Assembly: GCF_000153205.1 (NCBI RefSeq)
Contig: NZ_CH672427.1
Location: forward strand, 2,086,541-2,150,540
Direction of reading: 5' to 3'
Source: Nitrococcus mobilis Nb-231
Lineage (GTDB): Bacteria; Pseudomonadota; Gammaproteobacteria; Nitrococcales; Nitrococcaceae
Length of the DNA: 64,000 nucleotides
A program made the position numbers and the translations under genes. The notes beneath the pieces are model-generated. The model did no database searches. It was not told where the DNA came from and saw nothing but the letters and a program-made list of their open reading frames with translations. This document shows positions 8,448 to 18,171 of this stretch, piece after piece. Numbering within the stretch: the first letter of the stretch is position 1; each line of letters opens with the position of its first letter.

Positions 8448-11400
8448 CGGGCACCGGCGATCTGTTTCTGCACTAATTGATAGTACATGCCCTTCTTGTT
8501 TACCAGATCCTGATGCGGCCCCTCCTCCACGAGCCGCCCTTGGTAGAGCACCAAGATTTTGTCGGCTTCCATGACCGTGCTCAGCCGATGCGCGATAACC
8601 ACCGCCGTGCGGCCTTTCAGGATTTCACGCATGCTCTTGAGAATGTTGCTCTCCGATTGGGTATCGAGCGCCGAGGTCGCCTCGTCAAACACCAGCAGGT
8701 TAGGGTCATGGTAGAGCGCACGCGCGATGCACAGGCGCTGAACTTGACCGCCGGAAAGCCCCATGCCGCGCTCGCCGACGACCTGCTGGTAGCCGAGCGG
8801 GAAATTGCTGATAAAGCCGTGCGCATCGGCAAGCTTGGCGACTTCAACGATCCGGCGTTGATCCGGATTCTCTTCCCCGATGGCGATGTTCTCGGCCAGC
8901 GTGCCCGAGAAGAGCAGATTGTTCTGCATCACGTAGCCGATATGGGCGCGGAAGTATTCCTTGTCGATCAGGCTCAAATCATAGCCATCGACGCTGATCC
9001 GGCCCTCCGTCGGCAGATAGAACCCCACCAGCAGCTTGGAGAGCGTGGTCTTACCGGATCCACTTTGGCCGACAACCGCAACCACCTCCCCAGGTTTGAT
9101 CGCGAAACTGATATTCTCCAACACATAAGGGTTTTCCCTGCCGCCATAACGGAAATAGACACCCTCGAAACGGATATCGCCACGCAAATCCGGCAAAACG
9201 ATCCGCGTGCTGACCTCTGCAGCTTTTTGTTCGGGTTCGAGATCCAGCACGTCCCCCAACCGTTCCATGGCAACGCCGGCCTCGTTGATCTGATCCCACA
9301 GCCCGACCAGCCCCATCAGGGGTGACATGACGCTGCCCATCAGCATATTGAATGCAATCAGCTGGCCAATGGTCAGTTCCTGGTTGAGCACCAGATTAGC
9401 ACCCACCCAAAGAATAACGATGGTCGTTGTGGCGCTGAACAGTTGCCCCAACGTCCCGACGATGGTCTCGAAGCGCTGTGCCTGATAATTCACTTCGAGC
9501 GATTTGGCGTATTTTTTTTCCCACTTGAGACGCAGCGAGCGCTCGATGCCCATACCCTTAACCGTCTCCGCCGCGGCAAGCGTCTCCATCAAGGTCGACT
9601 CCGCATCGGTGGAAGCCGTAAAGCTCGAGCGGGCATAGTTTTTTATCTTCGGCGTAATCAAAACCGTCAACAGCACGATCGGGACGATCAGCATAATCAG
9701 CAGCAACGTCATCTTGACGTTGTAAAGAAACAGCACGATGAAATAGACGAACACCATCAGCAGATTAAGCAGGGTGGTGATGGTCGACTGCGTGAGAAAG
9801 GCCCGGATCGTCATGTTTTCTTGGAAGCGGGCGAAAATGTCCCCGGTCTTACGGGTGGAGAAAAACGAAATGGGTAACGACAGTGTGTGCTTGAAAAACT
9901 GCGACATCATGGCGAAATCGAGATTTCGGACCATGAAGCTCGCAAGAAAGCCGCGCAATAAATTAGTGAGCTGAGTAAAAAGATGCGCGATCACCAGGCC
10001 GATGATCAAAATATGCAGCAGCTGAAAGCTCTGATGCACAACCACCCGATCGAGGATATTCTGCACGATGATCGGTGGCGCAACCCCGAGCAGCTCGATG
10101 ACCAACGTCGCCATAGCCAAATACCCAAGAATGCCCTTGTAGGGCCTGAGATAGCCTACAAAGCGTACCCACGGCGAGCGCCCGGTGGCGATCTGCACCA
10201 TTTCCGTACCGGGCGTGAAGAGCAAACAGGTGCCGCTCCAACCTTTCTCGAACTCCTCCAGCGTCATCTTGTTGAAGCCGAGCGCCGGATCGGCGATCCA
10301 GACATGGCTTTTGGAAACGCCGTAGACGACGATGTAGTGGTAGCCTTCCCAGTGGGCAATAAAAGGCAAGTCGAAGCCCAGCAACGCTTGATAAGTGCAT
10401 TTGACCGCCCGTGTAGTAAACCCGAGCGACTCGCCCACACGTGCCAAGCTATCCAACGTCGCACCCTCGGTCGTGACATTGGCCAGCTCACGCAGCTTGC
10501 CGAGCGTCATGGGGATGCCGTAATGCTTGCAGATCATCGCCAAGCAGGCCGCGCCGCAGTCCATCTCCTCGGCCTGCGCCACCAGCGGGAAGCGTTTTAG
10601 CACACGCTCGCCCAGCCCGGGCCGGCTCGTAAGGTCGAGCAGCACTCGTCGACCACGGCGCTCGGCGAGCTTCTTCTGCCGCAGCAGATCGCGTTCGAGG
10701 AAACGGATGCGCTCCTCGAGCAGTTCCCTGAGCTTCGGATTGCGCTCGAGAATGAAATGAACCGTTTGCTGCGTAATAACAATAAGCGTGGTGTCGCTAT
10801 CGGCAATCGCGCTGGCCACTTGCTCTTGTTGGAGCAGGCAGGCCTTCTCTCCGAACACGTCGCCTTGACGTAGACTGGCCAGCGGATAATCCCGCCCTTC
10901 CTCCGTGCGCATCAACCGAACCCGGCCTTTGCGGATCACAAAGAGCCGTTGCTCATCGCGCGCGTCCTGCTCCACGATCACTTGACCGGGTCTGACCCGC
11001 TTGACCCCGATGCTGCGGATGAGCTCCTCAAGCTCGTTTTTGTCCACTTTGCGGCGCAGGTCGAACAACCGGGTGACAAACCCTCCGGCCGCTTGGATGG
11101 CGGCGTAATGGGCGATATAGGTTTCCGCCTGCTTGTTGTCCGCGAGAATCGCGCTAAAGGCCGCTCGCGGGATATGGATCAGTTCGGTTCGCGACGAGGC
11201 ACGCACCGAGGATTCATGGCGGTAATCACGCAAGGCGGCGATCTCGGCGAAGACCTCGCCTTCCTTGCGAATCCCCATGCTGATTTCTTTGCCCCGATCC
11301 TCGGTGAAAACCCTGACCGCGCCGGATTTGATGATGTACAACCCAGTTTCTGGCTCGCCGGCGTTGCAAACCGTATCGCCGAAATCGTACACCTTGATCT

Positions 11401-11554
11401 CGGCCTGACTTCCCAGTACGGCCAGCTGCTCGCGGCTGAAGGCAGAGAGGATTTCGACTGTGGCGAGAAAATCGGTGAGCGCTACTGTATCCACTGGTTG
11501 CTCTCCCTCACGCCTTCGCTTCGGGGCCGTGCTCAGCCGCCGCGCCAAACTCAT
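8444..11554 (-). CDS. Peptidase-containing ABC exporter with two N-terminal cyclic-nucleotide-binding domains
   Basis: 1,036 residues. Two Crp-like cNMP-binding domains cover about residues 30-150 and 165-290. A C39 peptidase domain follows, with catalytic Cys333 (AQAEEMDCGAAC), His406 (GYHYIVVYGV) and Asp422 (IADPA), suited to cutting leaders after Gly-Gly. Six membrane helices follow, then an ATPase domain with Walker A GQSGSGKTT (829-837), LSGGQ (933-937), LLVFDE (953-958) and the switch His989. It would process and export the peptides encoded at the head of the operon. The double cNMP module suggests gating by a nucleotide messenger; both ligand sites need testing because the usual phosphate-binding Arg is not obvious in either. 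Confidence 0.95.
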   Translation of the reverse strand: MSLARRLSTAPKRRREGEQPVDTVALTDFLATVEILSAFSREQLAVLGSQAEIKVYDFGDTVCNAGEPETGLYIIKSGAVRVFTEDRGKEISMGIRKEGEVFAEIAALRDYRHESSVRASSRTELIHIPRAAFSAILADNKQAETYIAHYAAIQAAGGFVTRLFDLRRKVDKNELEELIRSIGVKRVRPGQVIVEQDARDEQRLFVIRKGRVRLMRTEEGRDYPLASLRQGDVFGEKACLLQQEQVASAIADSDTTLIVITQQTVHFILERNPKLRELLEERIRFLERDLLRQKKLAERRGRRVLLDLTSRPGLGERVLKRFPLVAQAEEMDCGAACLAMICKHYGIPMTLGKLRELANVTTEGATLDSLARVGESLGFTTRAVKCTYQALLGFDLPFIAHWEGYHYIVVYGVSKSHVWIADPALGFNKMTLEEFEKGWSGTCLLFTPGTEMVQIATGRSPWVRFVGYLRPYKGILGYLAMATLVIELLGVAPPIIVQNILDRVVVHQSFQLLHILIIGLVIAHLFTQLTNLLRGFLASFMVRNLDFAMMSQFFKHTLSLPISFFSTRKTGDIFARFQENMTIRAFLTQSTITTLLNLLMVFVYFIVLFLYNVKMTLLLIMLIVPIVLLTVLITPKIKNYARSSFTASTDAESTLMETLAAAETVKGMGIERSLRLKWEKKYAKSLEVNYQAQRFETIVGTLGQLFSATTTIVILWVGANLVLNQELTIGQLIAFNMLMGSVMSPLMGLVGLWDQINEAGVAMERLGDVLDLEPEQKAAEVSTRIVLPDLRGDIRFEGVYFRYGGRENPYVLENISFAIKPGEVVAVVGQSGSGKTTLSKLLVGFYLPTEGRISVDGYDLSLIDKEYFRAHIGYVMQNNLLFSGTLAENIAIGEENPDQRRIVEVAKLADAHGFISNFPLGYQQVVGERGMGLSGGQVQRLCIARALYHDPNLLVFDEATSALDTQSESNILKSMREILKGRTAVVIAHRLSTVMEADKILVLYQGRLVEEGPHQDLVNKKGMYYQLVQKQIAGAR

Positions 11555-11601
11555 CGCTGCTTAGTAAAACCCATCCCCCTAAAAGCAGCCATCACGAGAA
11601 A

Positions 11602-12354
11602 CTAAAGCACTTCCAGGCGATGCTCTTGAGCGCGGGCCTCAAGCCAGGCCCGGTAGACCAGACGGCGCACTTCTTTCTCGGTTTCAGTATCGAGAATGGC
11701 CGGATGCCTCGCCTCGACCTTGAAGATTTCATAGAACAGCTCATCGGGGGTTTGGAACGGCCCCAGTAATTCGCCTGCCGAAGCGTTGAAAACCTTGGCT
11801 TCGATCTCGTCCTGCAGCTCGCCGCGCAGTACCTTACCCACCAGCCCACCGTTGTGCTTGGTATCATCGTCGAGTGAGTGCTCGCGCGCGAGCTCCGCGA
11901 ACATATCGGGCTCTTCCTCGGCGAGCGAGAGGATCTCCCTGGCCTTGTTCTCGGAGTCCACGACGATGTGGCTTATTTCGATGCCTTCGAATTTGGGTGA
12001 GTTGAGACTGAAATACTCCTGAATGGCCTCGTCCCGACGAACTTCCTCCAGCATTTTCTCCTTGTATAAGGTATCGCTTATATAGGCCTCAAAATCATCT
12101 AGGCTGACCCCCAACTGCTGTAGGAACTCCTGCGTATCCTTGGCCCGATGCAGACCTTCGACGCGGCGTATTTGATCGAAACGCTCCTGAATCTCCTCGA
12201 GCGTAATATTGATGCCCGCCCGTTTCGCGGCATGCACCGTGAGCTTTTCGCTGACCAGCTCTTCAATCAAATTATCGAAGGTCCCATTGAGTTTTAACCA
12301 CTTCACCAGCCCATCCGCGCTGATTGTCTCTTCGTCGATTTTTGCAACTTGCAT
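11602..12354 (-). CDS. Parvulin-type peptidyl-prolyl isomerase without signal peptide
   Basis: 250 residues. The N-terminal helical part resembles the SurA/PpiC chaperone arm. The parvulin domain spans about residues 125-215, with ISHIVVDSENKAREIL, FAELAREHSLDDDTKHNGGLVG and ELLGPFQTPDELFYEI. There is no signal peptide or membrane segment, so it should act in the cytoplasm, unlike SurA or PrsA. It sits 41 bp after the HlyD gene and 47 bp before the exporter gene in the operon. A role in keeping peptide substrates unfolded or presenting them to the exporter is inference. A good ribosome-binding site (GAGGT) precedes the ATG. Confidence 0.88.
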   Translation of the reverse strand: MQVAKIDEETISADGLVKWLKLNGTFDNLIEELVSEKLTVHAAKRAGINITLEEIQERFDQIRRVEGLHRAKDTQEFLQQLGVSLDDFEAYISDTLYKEKMLEEVRRDEAIQEYFSLNSPKFEGIEISHIVVDSENKAREILSLAEEEPDMFAELAREHSLDDDTKHNGGLVGKVLRGELQDEIEAKVFNASAGELLGPFQTPDELFYEIFKVEARHPAILDTETEKEVRRLVYRAWLEARAQEHRLEVL

Positions 12355-12395
12355 TATGGGTTACCTCAGTTTTCCGCGCCTGGTGCGCAACCGAA

Positions 12396-13787
12396 TCACC
12401 AGGCTGTTACCTCGCGCAGCGGATCCAGCGCTAGATCGATCAGACGCCGCTTGCGCACAACGATCTCGGCCGTACCGCTCATGCCGTAGCGCAGCGGAAT
12501 CTGCGTGTTACCTACGGAAAAGGAGTCCCGCTGCAACCCGATACGGCCTTTGTAAGTCGGCTGCTTGTTTTGCGCATTTGCGCTGGCCGTCGGAGAAATA
12601 TACTCCAGGGTCCCTTCGATCAAGCCGTAGCGCTGGTACGGAAAGGCAGGAAACTTTAGCTTGGCCGGCATACCCTCCTGCAAAAAGGCTCGCTCCGTCT
12701 CCCCGATGGCCACCTGCAGCACCGGGCGCGCGCCGGCCGGTGCGATGCTCGCGATGGGCTGCGCCGCGACCACTTTGTCCCCCGGCTGGGTCAACGCCAA
12801 TCTCGTAATCACACCGGCGACGGGTGCGCGCACCAACAGCAAATTCTCCTCATCAATGTCATCGAAGCTGACCCTTGCCGCCCCTTCGGCGGTTGCTCGC
12901 GCGATGCGCAGCTGCAATTGCCCCTCATTTTCCAGGGTGGCCAACTCGAGTTTCTTTTGCGCATACTGGGTACGCAGGCTCAAGAGCTTCTCTGCAGTCT
13001 GCTGGACCTCCGCCTGGCTGCTTTGGTACACCTTGCTCAAATCGACCTCGAACTGTGCCAGCTCGGCTCTGGCCAGATCATAGGTGGTTTGCTTGGCCGC
13101 ATACTCGCGGCGCTTGGTGTCCACTTGCTGGCGTGAGAGACCACCACCGCCCGGCGAGCGGAATAGACGTTCATACTTTTCGGCTTCCGCACGCGCGTAG
13201 TCGAGCTCGTTTTTCGCCTCCCTCAGTTGCGCGCGCGCCTTACCGAGCCTGATGCGCTGCTCTTCACCGAGCTTGGCGATGGCTTGATTGACGCGCTTAT
13301 CATGCAACCGCTGCGCTTGGTCGATTTGAACCCGCAATAGGTTGAGCTGCTGCTCTAAGACACGGATGCGATCCGGGAGCAAATCATGTTGCTGCTGGGC
13401 ATCAGTCAGCTTCAACTTAGCCTGCAGGGCCTGGGTCGCGAGCTGGATGGCATCGACGGCTTCGACCCGGGCCAGCACGTCACCTTTGGCAACGGGCATC
13501 CCCTCTGCGAGATAAATATTGACCAACTCACCATCGACCGGCGAATAAATGCGCCGCTCTTCCCCGTCGGGCCCGAGTACACCGCCGGCTTGGACGATGA
13601 CATCGGCATGGCCGATAAAAGACCAGGCGGCACCCGCCAGCAGCAGCGCGAAAAGCAATAAAATCAATACCCGGATCAGCCGCGACGGCTCGGAGGAGAG
13701 AATCGTGATTCCTTCGGCACTGTGATCCTCCAGAGCGTCTTGCAAACGCGGCTGGTAAAGTACAGGCCTTTTATCGCTCATGGTCAA
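12396..13787 (-). CDS. HlyD-family membrane fusion protein (type I secretion adaptor)
   Basis: 463 residues. A single membrane helix near residues 38-60 (VLILLLFALLLAGAAWSFI) anchors it in the inner membrane. A lipoyl half-motif follows (VYSPVDGELVNIYLAEGMPVAKGD-like region), then a long coiled coil at about residues 115-290, a second lipoyl half (LLVRAPVAGVITRL) and a beta-barrel domain. It would bridge the ABC exporter to the outer-membrane channel. The start overlaps the end of the FHA gene by 17 bp; a second ATG two codons later is equally possible. Its neighbours on both sides fit a complete tripartite exporter. Confidence 0.93.
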   Translation of the reverse strand: MTMSDKRPVLYQPRLQDALEDHSAEGITILSSEPSRLIRVLILLLFALLLAGAAWSFIGHADVIVQAGGVLGPDGEERRIYSPVDGELVNIYLAEGMPVAKGDVLARVEAVDAIQLATQALQAKLKLTDAQQQHDLLPDRIRVLEQQLNLLRVQIDQAQRLHDKRVNQAIAKLGEEQRIRLGKARAQLREAKNELDYARAEAEKYERLFRSPGGGGLSRQQVDTKRREYAAKQTTYDLARAELAQFEVDLSKVYQSSQAEVQQTAEKLLSLRTQYAQKKLELATLENEGQLQLRIARATAEGAARVSFDDIDEENLLLVRAPVAGVITRLALTQPGDKVVAAQPIASIAPAGARPVLQVAIGETERAFLQEGMPAKLKFPAFPYQRYGLIEGTLEYISPTASANAQNKQPTYKGRIGLQRDSFSVGNTQIPLRYGMSGTAEIVVRKRRLIDLALDPLREVTAW

Positions 13788-16182
13788 CCGCCTCCAATGG
13801 GCCCGGCAGCAGCGCCAGTTTGGCCTTCAACAACGAGGCATTCATTACGATGCGCATGTCCTCGAGCCACTGGCGCTGACGTTTGATCTCGGCGAATAAA
13901 TTCTCATAGAGCTGCTGAGCCGGTGCTGGAGCGGCCTTCTGGAGCAGCGCATAGGTGCGCATCATGTGGCCCGCCTGCTCGAAGGCGCGCGAGAGCGCCC
14001 CGGCCTGGCGCCGGAAGGCAGCCGAGACGACATCCTCCAGGCGCAGCAAACCATCGATGCCGCCCTTGGCCTGATAGCGCGACCACTCCCTGCTGGCCTG
14101 TTGGAATTGGTGCTGCACATCAAGCAGCGCCTGTGCTCGATAAGTCTGGAAATCACCGTTGAGGGCGCGGTGCATATGCGCATCACCGATCGGATCCAAG
14201 CGATTATAGAAGGCGAGCAACCTGCCTCCGTAGTCTGCACTGTCTCGGGCCTGCTGCAACGCGCGGTAATCTTGCAAAACCTTTTTATAGCGCTGCAACC
14301 GTTGCTGCGCCACCTTACTCCACGGCTGACCGGCAAGCCCCTGCAACAGCTCGAAGGCGGGATCCCAATCACCCCCAGCCCAGGCGCGCTCCGCTTTTTC
14401 ATACTCTGCGGCGATTTCGGGTGGCGGGAGCTTTACGGCGATCTGCGCCTGTGCCGCTTCACGAAACAGCGGCGTCGCGAATTGGCCATGCCGACTCAGC
14501 CGCAACGCCGCATCGAGGTCCTGGCTGCGAATCGCCGTCTGAATCGCCTGCCAACGCTCCAGATCCAGCCAAACGCGTTGCATACCGCCGATGCGCGGAT
14601 ATTGGCTCTGGAACGCCTTGAGTACGTCCGTCAATTCGCCCGCGCGATCGGCCGCCAAATCATTCCGAATGGTTTGCGTAAGCTGGGCAATCGCATGCAA
14701 ATAGCTCGATTTCTCATTTTGCAGGCCCGCCAAGTGGCTTGCCACGCGTGCCCCTACGGGCCGGCATTCGGGCACATAGTCCATGAGCCGGGTCAGCCGA
14801 TTCCGATGGCCACGGGAGTCGTTCTCCCACCACTCGACCAATTCGCTGATCAACGCCTCGTCGTGGAAGATGACGATTGGGGCTTGGGGGCCGCCGCGCT
14901 CGACTATGAATCGCTCCAAGCGGCCGGCCCATTCGAGCAGGGCCAGCATCTTCCGCGCATCGTCATTGAACCGGCTCAATTGAGCGGCGGATGCGAGGGC
15001 CTGCTCAGCCCCTTTGAAATCGCCGTCCTCCAGCCGTGCTATCCAGACAGGCACCACCTGGTTAGCTACAGACTCCGTACCGAGTAGACTGATCCGTTCG
15101 TTGTCGGGATGCGCCTCCAGATAGCGCTCGGCCATTGCGGCGCTGTCGGCATACCGCTGCTCGGCCATGAGTTCATGGATGGCTCGCTCAGGACTGCCTT
15201 TGAGATAAAAGCCCAACGCGAGCGCCACCGTCAGCAACCCGCCGGCCGGCAGAAGCCAGAGCCAGCGGCGTCTCGGACGATTCGGCTGCTCATCGGTAAA
15301 AGCCAGTTTGAGCTCGGCCAAGAAAATGCGCACTCGCCCGAACAACCCCTCGCGCCGCGGCTTGCCGACGCCTCGCTTGGCCTTGGCCTTGGCAAGGGCC
15401 GGGTTGTCCGCGCTGGCCTCGTCGGTATCGGCCGGAGCATCGACCTCCGGACAGAACGCATCGAGGAAAGAGTCCGCCGCCGTGACGAAAATGGTTCCCG
15501 GCTCTTGGCTGAACGCCTCGGCCACAACCGGCCCCAACTCCATGCGATAGCTGAAAAATTTCCCTCCGAAGGCAATGTTTGCGCGGTCTTCGAGCCGAGC
15601 ACCGGTCACCAGGCGCCGTCCATCTAGGAAAGTACCGTTAGTGCTGCCCAAATCCTCGACATACAGGCCGTCTTGCTGCCGAAAGATCAGCGCATGACGG
15701 CGGGATATATAGCGGCTCTCCTCGGGAAAATGCGTCTTGTAGCCTGAAAACACACCCACATCCTTGCCGATCAGGAAGGGGAAGTGATCGATGACGATGG
15801 GCTCGAGTGGAGTGTTCTCGGACGTCGGTACGAGAACCAACGTCAACGGCGCAGCGCCGGGCTCGGGCCGTTGTGGCTCGGAAATTTCGATTCGAAAGCA
15901 TATCTGCCCCGCAAAACACAGCTCGTCGCCATCCTGTAGAGTCACCGCACGCTTGTGCACGGCCCGGCGGTTGACGGTCGTGCCACCACGACTGCCGAGG
16001 TCTACCACATGCAGCGTATCCTGCTGGCGGAACAACTTCGCGTGGCTCGCTGACAAGCCCACGGCCGCCCCATCAGAAAGCGCGGCAAAAGGTGCCTCGT
16101 TGCGACCGACGGTAAAGAGATCGTCACGCACGACGATCTCTCCGAGCTCTGGATGAGACAGCGGCTTGAGCGTGAATTTCAT
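13771..16182 (-). CDS. Twin-FHA membrane protein with large C-terminal domain
   Basis: 803 residues. The first FHA domain is at about 15-100 (FTVGRNEAP, then VVDLGSRGGTTVN). The second is at about 130-215 (FLIGKDVGV, SRRHALIF, VEDLGSTNGTFLDG). A basic linker leads to one membrane helix at about 307-326 (WLWLLPAGGLLTVALALGF). The remaining 470 residues are helical and TPR-like (MAEQRYADSAAMAERYLEAHPDNE) and should be periplasmic. FHA domains bind phosphothreonine peptides. The layout (cytoplasmic FHA, one helix, periplasmic body) recalls YscD-type secretion ring proteins, but no sequence homology is claimed. It lies between the TolC-like and HlyD genes. Confidence 0.85.
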   Translation of the reverse strand: MKFTLKPLSHPELGEIVVRDDLFTVGRNEAPFAALSDGAAVGLSASHAKLFRQQDTLHVVDLGSRGGTTVNRRAVHKRAVTLQDGDELCFAGQICFRIEISEPQRPEPGAAPLTLVLVPTSENTPLEPIVIDHFPFLIGKDVGVFSGYKTHFPEESRYISRRHALIFRQQDGLYVEDLGSTNGTFLDGRRLVTGARLEDRANIAFGGKFFSYRMELGPVVAEAFSQEPGTIFVTAADSFLDAFCPEVDAPADTDEASADNPALAKAKAKRGVGKPRREGLFGRVRIFLAELKLAFTDEQPNRPRRRWLWLLPAGGLLTVALALGFYLKGSPERAIHELMAEQRYADSAAMAERYLEAHPDNERISLLGTESVANQVVPVWIARLEDGDFKGAEQALASAAQLSRFNDDARKMLALLEWAGRLERFIVERGGPQAPIVIFHDEALISELVEWWENDSRGHRNRLTRLMDYVPECRPVGARVASHLAGLQNEKSSYLHAIAQLTQTIRNDLAADRAGELTDVLKAFQSQYPRIGGMQRVWLDLERWQAIQTAIRSQDLDAALRLSRHGQFATPLFREAAQAQIAVKLPPPEIAAEYEKAERAWAGGDWDPAFELLQGLAGQPWSKVAQQRLQRYKKVLQDYRALQQARDSADYGGRLLAFYNRLDPIGDAHMHRALNGDFQTYRAQALLDVQHQFQQASREWSRYQAKGGIDGLLRLEDVVSAAFRRQAGALSRAFEQAGHMMRTYALLQKAAPAPAQQLYENLFAEIKRQRQWLEDMRIVMNASLLKAKLALLPGPLEAVDHER

Positions 16183-16218
16183 AGCCGACCCGCCCCCAAA
16201 CGGCGCACTCGGGGGCTG

Positions 16219-17646
16219 TTACTCCTGCAGCGTTTTGGAGACGATTTCCGACGGCCAACCGCCTCCCAACGCCTTGTACAACGTGATGGTGTCACTGAGA
16301 ATCTGCTGGTGTAACGTAAGCGCCAACAGCTCGGCCGACAACAGCCTACGCTGCGATTCAAAGACCTGCAGCTGCGAGACCAGGCCGATCTTAAGCTGAG
16401 CCCTAACCTGTTCATTAACGGTTCTGAGATCCTTGAGCTGATCCTTGAGCGCTTGCATCTGCCTCTTACGAAAAGCCAAGCTCACCAACGCGTTTTCGAC
16501 TTCCTCATAAGCCGTGATAACGGTCCTGCGGTACTGCTGCGCTGCGATTTTGGCGCGCGCCTCGTTGACATTGACGTTCGCCTTGAGCGAGGCATCGAAG
16601 ATCGGCACGTTAATGGCCGGAGCAAGTCCAAACGTAAAGCCTTTGAGCAATGATGACAGCACGCTGCTTACGGCCCCACCATTGGCCGTCAGGCTAAAAG
16701 ACGGTAAGCGAGCGAGCCGGGCCTGCCCGATCAGATCATAGGCCTGCAGCACACGATACTCGGCGGCAATGATATCAGGCCGGCGCGAGAGCATATCGGC
16801 TGGCAACCCAGCTGGGACATGGGGTACGCGCACACGCTCGAGCTGCCCCACGACCGGCACCTTGAATTCACCAGCCGGCGTACCCAGGAGCGTAGCCAGC
16901 TGGTTTTCCGCGACTTGGCGCTGGCGCTCGAACTCCAATAGCAGCTGCCGCATATCGCTGCCCTCGGCGCGCTGCTGCAGCACCGCGGTCCTTGCTACCA
17001 GCCCGTCCCGGTACTGTCTCTCATAGATCGCCAGAATCTGCTGGTTATTTACCAGGAACTTTTGCTGCTGGCCACGCTGCTCATCGAGTTGGCGGATCAA
17101 AAAATAAATACTGGCAACATCGGAGGCAAGCGTCAGGTAACCGGCGCGCCAATCCGCCTGCGAAGCACGCACGGCCGCCTGCTGAGCCTCGACCCCCTTA
17201 CGCAGCTTACCCCAGATGTCGATCTCCCAGTTCAACGCGCCACGCGCACTGTACTGGTGGGTAGTGGTCGGATCGGCAAACTCTCCAGGGAGAATCTCAA
17301 CACGAGAACGGGTCACGCTTGCCTGCGTCGTCGCATTTACGGTCGGCAGCCTCGTTGCCTGCGCCTGCCCTACGGCCGCGCGGGCTTCTGCGATGCGCCC
17401 CGCCAGGATCCTGAGGTCTATGCCCTGAGCAACGGCTTGCCGAATGAGGCTATTAAGATAAGGGTCCTGAAAACCACGCCACCAGTCGGGTTGAATGGCG
17501 TTGGCAGCAGCAATCCCGGTGGGATTCGCCGACCAGGTCGACTTGCTCGGCGCCTGCGGGGTCGTGTACTCGGGGCCGAAAAAGCTACTGCAGGCACTCA
17601 GCAGCCCAAGACTCATTCCGACAAAAAGAGTGCGGCAGGCATTCAT
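16219..17646 (-). CDS. TolC/NodT-type outer-membrane factor lipoprotein
   Basis: 475 residues from the ATG at 17646. This start gives a short lipoprotein signal peptide with the lipobox LLSAC (Cys18 or 19). An ATG at 17697 has a better ribosome-binding site (GAAGAGGG) and adds 17 residues. Two outer-membrane-efflux repeats follow, with the family segments PDWWRGFQDPYLNSLI, RPDIIAAEYRVLQAYDLIGQARLARLPSFSL and ITAYEEVENALVSL. Members form trimeric channels across outer membrane and periplasm. The NodT type more often serves RND pumps than ABC exporters, so its use with a C39 exporter is noteworthy. It is transcribed after the two peptide genes. Confidence 0.92.
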   Translation of the reverse strand: MNACRTLFVGMSLGLLSACSSFFGPEYTTPQAPSKSTWSANPTGIAAANAIQPDWWRGFQDPYLNSLIRQAVAQGIDLRILAGRIAEARAAVGQAQATRLPTVNATTQASVTRSRVEILPGEFADPTTTHQYSARGALNWEIDIWGKLRKGVEAQQAAVRASQADWRAGYLTLASDVASIYFLIRQLDEQRGQQQKFLVNNQQILAIYERQYRDGLVARTAVLQQRAEGSDMRQLLLEFERQRQVAENQLATLLGTPAGEFKVPVVGQLERVRVPHVPAGLPADMLSRRPDIIAAEYRVLQAYDLIGQARLARLPSFSLTANGGAVSSVLSSLLKGFTFGLAPAINVPIFDASLKANVNVNEARAKIAAQQYRRTVITAYEEVENALVSLAFRKRQMQALKDQLKDLRTVNEQVRAQLKIGLVSQLQVFESQRRLLSAELLALTLHQQILSDTITLYKALGGGWPSEIVSKTLQE

Positions 17647-17840
17647 CGACGGCCGTTCGGCGCATTCATTGCCGCTTTTCGAGCGCTGGACTCCCATGGT
17701 CTGGTGGCCCTCTTCAAAGCCTACCGCCCTAGGTATAGAAGGGCTGCTATGGATTCGTTTTCCTAAAGTCTGGTACATGCTGCTCAGCGGTCAATGCGGG
17801 CACGCGCACAAAATGGACCGCCGAATCCGCCGCCGCCCAA

Positions 17841-18143
17841 TCAGGCCTTTTGATTCTGAACGATGACGGCATTTTGTTCGATTCGATTGTTGTCGCCGAT
17901 AGCCAGCGCAGTCTGCTGGACAACGGCATGCTGCACCTGAGAGGCACCCGCGCCGAGCGCCAGAGTCTGCGCAAAGACGAACGGCAACGGGAATCGGCGG
18001 CTGAACTTCTGCAGCATGCGTTGCATCGAGTATTGACGAGCCAGAGCCCCAAACAGAGCGCTACTGCCCCCTACAACACGCAGCCGCGCTTGCCGATCCA
18101 GGGTTTTCTCGACATTGAGGTCTTGGATCGTGAGTGCTGACAT
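17841..18143 (-). CDS. Double-glycine leader peptide B (putative secreted peptide)
   Basis: A 100-residue product with AGGAGA before the ATG. Residues 1-26 follow the leader pattern I6-x-D8-L9-x5-L15-D16-R17-Q18-A19-x3-V23-x-G25-G26. The predicted 74-residue core begins SSALFGALARQ. It contains the stretch QVQHAVVQQTALAIGD, which aligns with QIQVAVINNTVVGFGD in peptide A. It ends in a Gln/Asn-rich repeat (IGDNNRIEQNAVIVQNQ) reminiscent of curlin-type repeats. The gene follows a strong hairpin and precedes the outer-membrane-factor gene. It was recognised by pattern, not by a known family; secretion is inferred from the operon. Confidence 0.8.
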   Translation of the reverse strand: MSALTIQDLNVEKTLDRQARLRVVGGSSALFGALARQYSMQRMLQKFSRRFPLPFVFAQTLALGAGASQVQHAVVQQTALAIGDNNRIEQNAVIVQNQKA

Positions 18144-18171
18144 GATGCTCTCTCCTGTAATTACCTAGTCA

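Noticed and set aside
13966-15087. 373-codon frame opposite the twin-FHA gene
   Set aside because: Shadow; the minus strand has the FHA motifs and the operon overlaps.
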